From NCBI GenBank assembly GCA_033980235.1, contig CM067075.1, positions 22,029,011 through 22,093,010 on the forward strand: 64,000 bases of DNA, read 5' to 3'. Within the stretch, counting starts at the first letter, position 1. Each line of letters starts with the position of its first letter. This stretch comes from Diadema setosum. Its lineage: Eukaryota > Echinodermata > Echinoidea > Diadematoida > Diadematidae. Below are positions 39,101 through 48,100 of the stretch, piece after piece. Below the pieces are notes generated by a model. It ran no database searches and was not told the origin of the DNA. It saw nothing but the letters and a program-made list of their open reading frames with translations. The position numbers and the translations under genes are program-made.

Positions 39101-42100
39101 AATAATTCAACAAAATGGTAAATTTTCATTTGGTACCCCAGGGTACCAAATATTGCATCATATATTTCTCATTGATTATCTACCCTAGCTACACATGTAT
39201 GCAGGATCCATCGTGGAGCAGATAGTGCTCAGTTAATACTTTGCCAGGCAGGAGAAATATTTCCATTTGACTTGCCAAACAATTTCAAATTCTAGTTTCC
39301 ACAAGGAAGAGGGATACATGTAGGTTTTGTGCAATTTTAAATCTTTTTTTTTTTTTATGGGGGACTGCATACTACAAGCTCTGCTTTCTAGCAGTCCCCT
39401 CCATTTCCAACAATTTTATTTTGGTGTTTGCCACAGTGATATAGGATTTATTCGTATCTCTGTTGATAATTTGCCTGTGTCTTTAAAATGTTATTATGCT
39501 CATCACATTGTTGTACTGATTTTGTGACATTATTTAAGTATAAATACGCGAACATTACAGCTGTACAGTGTATCCCTCATTTGTTGGAAATGAAGATAAA
39601 TAAACTTGAACTTGACCTAGCAAAAGCATCCTCTACTATTGTAGGTTTTATCTCTTGGAGTACTTTCTACAATTCTGCTTGGGCCTTCAGTGAACTGCTC
39701 TTCCATTTTTGTATTTTCTTTTTTTATAAAAGTATCTGCAAATATTATTATCTATCATTTTTATGATGACAGAAATGACATCAAACAAAGATTTGACCGG
39801 TGACAGAATATATAGGTACTATAGACTCCAGAACCAATATTTGAGGATATAAAAGTTTGGAAATGAGGTGAACGAGCAGCAATGATTTACCATTAGTTTA
39901 TGATCTACATGTAGTTCTCCCATTCATGTTTTCAAGCTAGACAAAATATGACGGGATCTTGTCCCTGAAAATATATGACTCCTGATTGTAAAACACAATT
40001 TATGATACCGCTCTCAGACATCAAGAACTAAACAATGTTGCTCATGGACATGACAGCATTCCAGCTGGTATCAGGAGAATGGAATTTCACCCTTTACATG
40101 ATATACCACTTCAGCAGAACACCCTGACACTTGTACATAAATACATGCACAATGTATGTGTGGCCAGCACTGTACATTAAAAATCATTGGAATACATTGT
40201 ACCATTTATCACTGACTTGCATGTCAAACGGATTTGATCAGAGCAGCTTGTGGATCGACAGCCTTTGCTATAAAACCTTCGCAGTCCACTGTACAGTACA
40301 TCTAGACATTCTTTTCTTGGAGAAAGAAAATGACACGATGTGCCTATTTTCAACTTTGTAATTCTATTTGCCTGAATTTATTTCAAACGAAGTTGAAGAC
40401 ACTGTGAAATTACAAGTACACTTTAAATCAGAGCTATAGCTGACAAAAAATATCAACAATAAACTGTGAACTACCCATATCTTGTATTCAATTGAACAAA
40501 GCTTAAAAAAGAAAGAGTCCACCTTACATACAGGGATACAGCTATGCACTGTATGTGTGCCATGCTCATTACTGAGAGCAAGTTACAACTGACTGATCCG
40601 TAGTGGGTTTTGTTTTGTTTTTGTTTTTTGTCACTTTTGGGATACTAGGCATTTTCCTCTAAAGTTTCTCTTTCAATATCAATCACATGATATGATCATG
40701 GGCAAAGAATATACCAGTACATACACTTACAGCATAGATTGGAGTGTACCTGAAATACAAACTGTAGATTACAGTGTATGTTGGGACATGTACAACTGTA
40801 TACATGTACATGTACATGTACTACAACCTATGATATGTTTGTAACAACGACAACGATTCATTTTTCCCTAATGTATTCCCTATTGTACACCCTTTCCCCC
40901 TCTCTATGTGCAAGATGTACTTCCCTCAAACAAACACAAATCATAATGATAACTCATATCAGTAATGTCAGTACCGTAAATGTATCAGTGGAGCTGATCA
41001 ATGCCTTTTAATTACAATGCATAAAAGACGAAGTGACAAGGCATTAAATTATCTTGTTCACACTTTCCCATTATCCCTTATCCATCTCCATTAAGAAGAG
41101 TAATTATGCATAATATTAAAAGCCTGTCAACATTAATTACACTACTGTACAAGAATTTATGAATAATGGGGTGGGGTGGGGGGGGGGCTTCGAGAATTAT
41201 TGGAACAAAAAAAGAATCAGGCAACAATAATGAAGGCCACCATACAATTCTCAGAACCTCCAACTACGAACCAACAGTAAACTGTGAACCTCCAATGGTG
41301 AATCAAGCATTGTACATGTACCGGTGTCGCAGAATGAAGGTGTGTACTTTTGTGTCATATTCTGCACAGTGACTGAGACACGTAAGTGGGAAGTTTACCA
41401 GGAGCCAAACTGCAGCAACATGGACTTATATGCAGAGTTCATAATAGACTTTTGTAATTTATTGAGCTTTTTTTTTGGTATGTTTAATATTGTACATTGT
41501 ATGTTTATGTACACTTATGTGTGAGTCTGTGAAACCTAAAATACAAGACAAGAGCCTTTAATATGTTTGACCATTGTAGTCATACTGAGTAAAGCTGTTC
41601 AACATAAACTTCCATTGCGTGTATTATGTAGAGTGGGACTTTTCACAAATTCTTTAATACTGAAGAACAAGGTTCAACAACAACTATTGATACGAGGTAC
41701 AACATGGACTATGGTACTTACAATGTAATTCAATCAACAATTATTTTAGAGAATAAATCAGAGTTTTACACATCACAAAGCACTGTATGCCACTACAGTA
41801 AGCCAGTTCGGGGTTCCACTTTGAGCATGAGCAGAAAAAGGTCATCTGTACCCGCAGAGCATGTTGGTTTTTTATTCACTGAGATAAGCATCTGTGATGT
41901 ACGGTAATGATTATTCAAGTGATCATTATGAGTGGTGCTTGCCAGCACATCCACCTGACAGCAAAAGTGGTATTTGACAATATCAAGAGAAAAAGACTGT
42001 TGATGCATTCAATGCAAAATAATGAAATGGATGCTTTCCAAAGTGCTAATTGATGGATCATTCTGGTCACCTGGTCTATGCAAGTTCATTCTTTGTTTGA

Positions 42101-45100
42101 ACATGACTGATGAATTCCATAAATTGTTGCGTGGGGTAAGCTAAAATACCTTCTCTCGCTTGAAAACTCGTGGAGTGCCTAATCAACTGAGAAAGAAGAA
42201 AGGTCATTTGTACCGATGTGCCCATGAGCTAACCCCGAACTGGCTTGTTACTTTCCATTTCAAGCCTGGAAGAATAACATTGAAGGGGTACAATGTATGG
42301 TTGTAAAATGTAAAGGTCTGGTATGTACACTTGGTACAGAAGCCCACAGTACATGTTGTACAATGTAAAACAAGCACAATGTACACATTAATATGAAAGT
42401 CTACTTCAATTGAGCATACAAATGTACATGTACAATTTTAAGGCAGGTCCAACAGAGTGGCCTACTGTTGCCCAATAGACACTGCCAGTAAGCCTTGTAT
42501 TGTTGTGGTCAGCTTTATAATTCAAGTGGGGGCTCTCCTGGGGGGAGGCAAGGGAGAGAACTGATTTTAAATACTGATAATGGAGGGTATTTTAAGAGTA
42601 TAGGATGCTCCACACTCTGGCATGAGAAACCTGAAAGCTATTCTCACTTTTCTACACTTGTATGGAATGACTTTGTAAATGTCAATACACAAGCATCATG
42701 TGGAAAAATGCTGTCATCTTTTTCCTCCATCTAACTTGTTTTCCATAAAACACAGACAAGTTGTTTCTCAAGCTTTTTTTTTTTTTTTAAATAATAGACA
42801 TATCATGTGCTACATGAACTTCGTCTTGTACAATTGTATTGGTATGTTTTATTGAATCTGTGCTGAGAAATGTGTGTAAATAGAGCTTTCTGTTTGAAAA
42901 CCAGATTCTTCTAACGAGGAAAATCAAGGACTTCAGGCTGGAACTAGATAAAGTATTAAATGTAAAGTTTTAATTATTATAATTATTATTACATACAATC
43001 TACAAACTGAATTATTAGACATACAGTATCTCCTGACTTTCCTATACTTGTTGAAGACAAGTCCTGAGAATACTCGGGCAAGTGTCTATTATGCGTGTTG
43101 TAGCAAAATCAGTCCGTCCTCAATGGCTTAAAGTGCAGAAATATTTGTTTAGATTTGAACTCACTCTGTTTCTAAAACTTTAGAAGTGAAAGTGTAGAAT
43201 TACAGTGTATGTAAATCCTGTCCAAGATAATGGTTTTACAATGTACATTTCTGAACTGTCAGTCTGTCAATTTGAGTCAGTAAAAAAAAGAAAAAGAAAG
43301 AGAGATCAGCTTCCTTATCACTTCCTTATAAAGGCAAAACATAAAAAAGGCACCATGATACGTGTATGCATTTGAATAAAGTTCCATACATTTAAGCAGA
43401 AATGTTTGAGAGAAGTACAGACTTTGTACAACATGTATAATGTATATTGTGTAGAGAATATGTATTTGAACTACATTGTACTGTATACAGTGCTTGAAAG
43501 AGAGTATAAAGATCAAACGGGCTACATTGTAAAACGTAAAACGTATGCCTGTTGTCTTCTTGGGTGTTTAGTACGTACACACTATTCTGTTTTTGTTTTT
43601 TTTTTAAATCATGGCAGAGACTTCAACTCTCTCACTTTCGACGGGAGATCTCCCACCGAAAGCCCATTTTTGCAAAATCTCCCGTTCTCCCACTTGAGAT
43701 TTAATTTCTCCCGCCCTAGCTCTGTGTCTCCCGCTTGAAATGATTTCTTACTTAGTGTCAGTGTATGTTGAAAAGTAGGCCTTAGATAGCACGAGAGAGC
43801 ATCTAGAACCCTAGAGCTTCCAGGGCCCTTTAAGTGGGCCCTGACCCCTGCCGCAAGGAACTTCGCGCACATCAAGTTGGAGTCTCCCGTTTGCTAGGGG
43901 TTTCAGGCGGGAGAATATCCAGATCAGAAGGTGCTTGGTGTTTGAGTCTCTATCATGGATACTATTAAAATACTTCAGTGCTTATCAAATGTCAATGTAG
44001 GGCGACTTGTCAATCAGTTTCCAAACTATCATTTTGCCATGAATTTTGTACTTTGGCAACTCTGATCCAATTTATGCCTGGAGACAGAAATTCACCTATA
44101 CATTAAATATTAGCTTGGTGCAATTACAGACATTCTATTTTTCTCTCATCACATGGTAGTAATTCTCAGTATATCATCAACGTAGATGAATGAGGAACAC
44201 AATGCTAGCTTGGGTTTATAATGCCAGTCTACATTTGTCACAAATCATCACTGGTACATCCATGATTAGAATCTGCATTATGTTGCAAAGTTATTTTTAT
44301 GTAATGGACCATGGTCTACAGGCTGGTCTATCAGAGGAAAGGAAACACTATTAATACAAAGTACAGTTGTAGGCCTGAATTCATGAAGGTGGTTTAAACC
44401 TGGTTCAAACTTAAAGGGACTGTACAGTACTGGTTGAGGTGGGGATTCATGTTTTGAACATTCCTTCATTGTAAGTGAGATAATGAAAAACCTCTTATGA
44501 AATAAGACAGAGCATGTAATTTTGAGGATTAAATGTTTATTTGATGAAAACTGGCTTTCAAATGGCTGAGATAGATCCAAAAAAAGTGATAATAATAAAA
44601 GGAGACAGGCCACACCTTTTATTAGGATCTCTTTGATTCATCTTGTTTTTGGATATCTCAGCCATTTCAAAAACGATTTTCATCAAATTAACTTTTGATA
44701 CCCCTTAGAATTGCATGCTCTTTGACATCTAGAGTGGTTTCTGAATATCTCGCAAAGCGTTTAATGTTATAAGCTAAATCCTCACCTCGACCAGAACTGT
44801 ACACACCCTTGAAGACCATGGCATGAATTCAGACCATAGCCTAAAATAAGTTTGAAATACAAACCATAGGCATATACCTTTGACATGCGTTTATCAATGT
44901 GCGTTTGTTTCTAGATGTCTGTTGGTGTACGCAATCTGTCAAGCATATTTATGCAGAAGAAATTTGCATAAACCATGGTTTGAAATTGTACCATCTTCGT
45001 GAATTCAGGCCATAAGGTTTCCTTTCCAGTGCCAGTATAGTTTGCCTGGATCAACAGAACTAGTTAGAGGGTGCATTTGCAATAATGTACTTTGGAATCA

Positions 45101-48100
45101 ATTGCTGTCACCATTATTAAAAGCATTTATATAATGTAAATAGTTCTATGGCACGTATACACACACACACACACACACGTAACAAATCAACAAATAAGTG
45201 ACGGGCTCAAATGTTGGAAACAATGGCAACATATTGCTGAACAGGGGTAACCACAAATGTCTGATATTGGCAGCTTTTGCTACTCAGTCTGGGTCAATGG
45301 AAAATGCTTATCTTCAGCTCCACTAGTAAACCCTCTTTACAATTTTAAATTGTGCACTGGTGTGTGCGAGTATATGAGTGTGAGTGTTGGTGTGTGCGCT
45401 CATCAGTGTTGGTATCAGTAGACAAGCACACACCTGTACATTACACAATTGCACAGAGCGTCCTTGAGTCCTTGAATAGGTCTATTATGGAACATTACGA
45501 ACCAGTACTACTATTTATCCATTCATGCACTGAACACTGTACATAGTTTGCTTGCAACTGCCCACTATAGTCAGATCACTTCATGAAACAATATCTTCCC
45601 AAAATAAGTATGAATTGTGTGTATGTGGCAAACAAACTAATAAGGTTAATGTCTTGCGGAGTATGAGCAGAACAACCTACAATATTGTGCACTACGATTT
45701 CAAACATAACCATCTGAGATCAAGACATAAATCTTTTTACGAAATTTTAGTTCTTTTTATAGTGATTAAATCCCCCCCCCCAAAAAAAAAAAAAAATATC
45801 TTAAATGCATAATTTACCATTTGCAGATAAAACAAAAACCTGGCTTTAGTGCTTCAAAATAGTTCTAAAATGTGAGTTGGGCATAGAAACAACCAATGTA
45901 AAAATTTTAATCTGTATAATTAATGTTATTAAAGTATTGTTAAATACACCAAATGTGAACAATAGTTGAAAATAGTTGAAAATAATGAAAATATTTCTAG
46001 ACTAAACCGTCTACAGTAACAGTTTATTGAAGAAAAAAAAATAGTACTGTATTTTAGACTGTATTGCAAAATTTTTACATGGTAGGATGTTTTGTGATAC
46101 AACTGACCTACACATGTGCATTAAATGTGATATCTCGAATATATTTGAAATCACTGCTCCCAAAGGTAAACAGACTTAGGCTACCTTTAACACACTACAC
46201 ATATATCTGGCATTATCATTTTAGTGATTTAGATTACAAAAGAGAATAAACAAACACTGGAATTCACAGGGAGCAACATGTGTACAACAATTCAGTTTTA
46301 GAGAGCCACTGAAAATAAAATTCAAATGATATAAATAGTGACAATATGATGTATGTTAATACACAGGTTCAGGCAATGCCAGGGAGGTACCCGGGTACTA
46401 GGGCACGTATACATGTAGGCAATGTACATGTAGGTCAGTAGGTGTACCTCCTAGGAAAGTTTTAATATTCAAAATTAACAAGGTACCTGGTACATTGTTG
46501 AGCACTGTAAGACACAATTGTTGCAAAGTCATTGTTAAATTTTTTATGTTTTTTCTTTTCTTTTCTTTTTTGCAATGTGGTCTCTGATAATTGCAGTAAG
46601 CATCAAATTTGAACTTTTAAAACCTGTTTTCCAAACTCAGGGCCAAATATCTTCAGCAATCATACACTTCTACTTGCTCACATAAGACCTACAGTACAGT
46701 GTACATGTACATGTACACCAAAATTAGCTTGAATGGGCAAGGTTTTGTGTGTCTGTATACTAGTACACTTGTCTCAGTTGAATTTGGTGATTTTTTTTTT
46801 TCTGAGCTCAAAAGCTATTTTGATAATAATAGAATTGTACAAGTATGTCCCACATACTTGTATACAACAAAGACCATTTTATGTATTGATATTAAAGTGA
46901 GATACATGAACGTGTATGTATTCATGTACAATACAATCCTTACTCATGATACTTTGCTATCAAAGGGTTATTGCTCATTCAAGTTACAACCAAAATGGTC
47001 ATCAATATTGTAATATCATTTCTACAGAAAGCTATATGTACACTTGTATGGCACGATGATGTTTTACTTGGCCAGTAGGCCTACAATGTGTGGTCTGATA
47101 AGGGTTCTAAAACAAACAAACAAACAAACAAAAGGTCAAGGTAAGCTACACATGTACACTGTAGACCATTGCAGTACTAAAGGGGCTTTTGTATGTTGCC
47201 AACAATTTTTCTGTGCAATTGTAATCACGCTGAAAATGATGTTTCATCATTCATAAATATACAAATGTACATGTACATGTACGTCTGGAAATACATTTGA
47301 CACAAATGTACATTGTACCAGCATTCAACCTTCAATCTACACTGTGTACTATTGATGAGCAGTGCTATTGTATTGTAACTGTACTTTTGTATCCATACAC
47401 TGAAATTCTATCTCAAGTTTTGCATGCCCAAATTGCACCAAAATCACAGGAAATACTTTTGAATATGGCTTATTCTTTAATATCACTCATGTAAATTTAA
47501 ACCAAATGGGAACTTCGGAAGCATCAATATCAACTTCCACTTTCATGATGTCACTCAAAACAACTCAATTTTTGTGAATGACTGTGGCATCCGCTGTCTA
47601 CATAATCTGAAACTGAATGAAGTTAACCATCTATAAAAAATTTATACAAATGTGATCATGCAACATATCTTTTAAATGCAACCAGGAGCTACAAAATTGA
47701 GGACCTACAAATGACATATTATACAGAGCAAGTTGACTAGGTTTTCTAGAGGTCCGTCGAAAAATGCAGTTCCTAGACGCTAACGTTAACGTCGCGAGTT
47801 TATAGAGCCCACACAAACATTAACAGACACACACACACACACAGAGGCAGAGGTTGAGCAACGACATGGAAAGTCAATGTCGATATCAACGCTTTGGTTT
47901 GGTGTGATGTTATTTTCAGGTTAGTGATTGGGAACTAGACTAGAGAGGTAGCTTTAGTAGAATCTATGAATGATGTTATAAATTATTTGCATTTCGGAAC
48001 TGTGATCATAGATTCATGGCACATGGTGCAATTTGTTTGTTTGTTGTTGTTGTTGTTGTTGTTTTAATTTTGAATGACTGGAATTTGAAATATCTGGGGG

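Larger units (their letters stand above)
35930..39150. mobile_element. Possible compound element enclosing the 185-bp array
   Basis: GGCCAAAAAAAAAAAAGTGT-TTGTTTGCCCTT at 35951 has its inverted counterpart AAGGGCAAACAAACC followed by poly-T and GGCC at 39034-39062. Poly-T (about 36028-36054) and poly-A (38971-38994) tracts lie beside ACCC/GGGT-rich blocks on either side. The arms are short and interrupted, so a single insertion is plausible but unproven. Confidence 0.4.

Noticed and set aside
39540..39620. LINE 3' tail (ATAAATAAACTTGAACTTGA)
   Set aside because: The tail-like sequence is suggestive, but no upstream reverse transcriptase or second copy is visible in the window.
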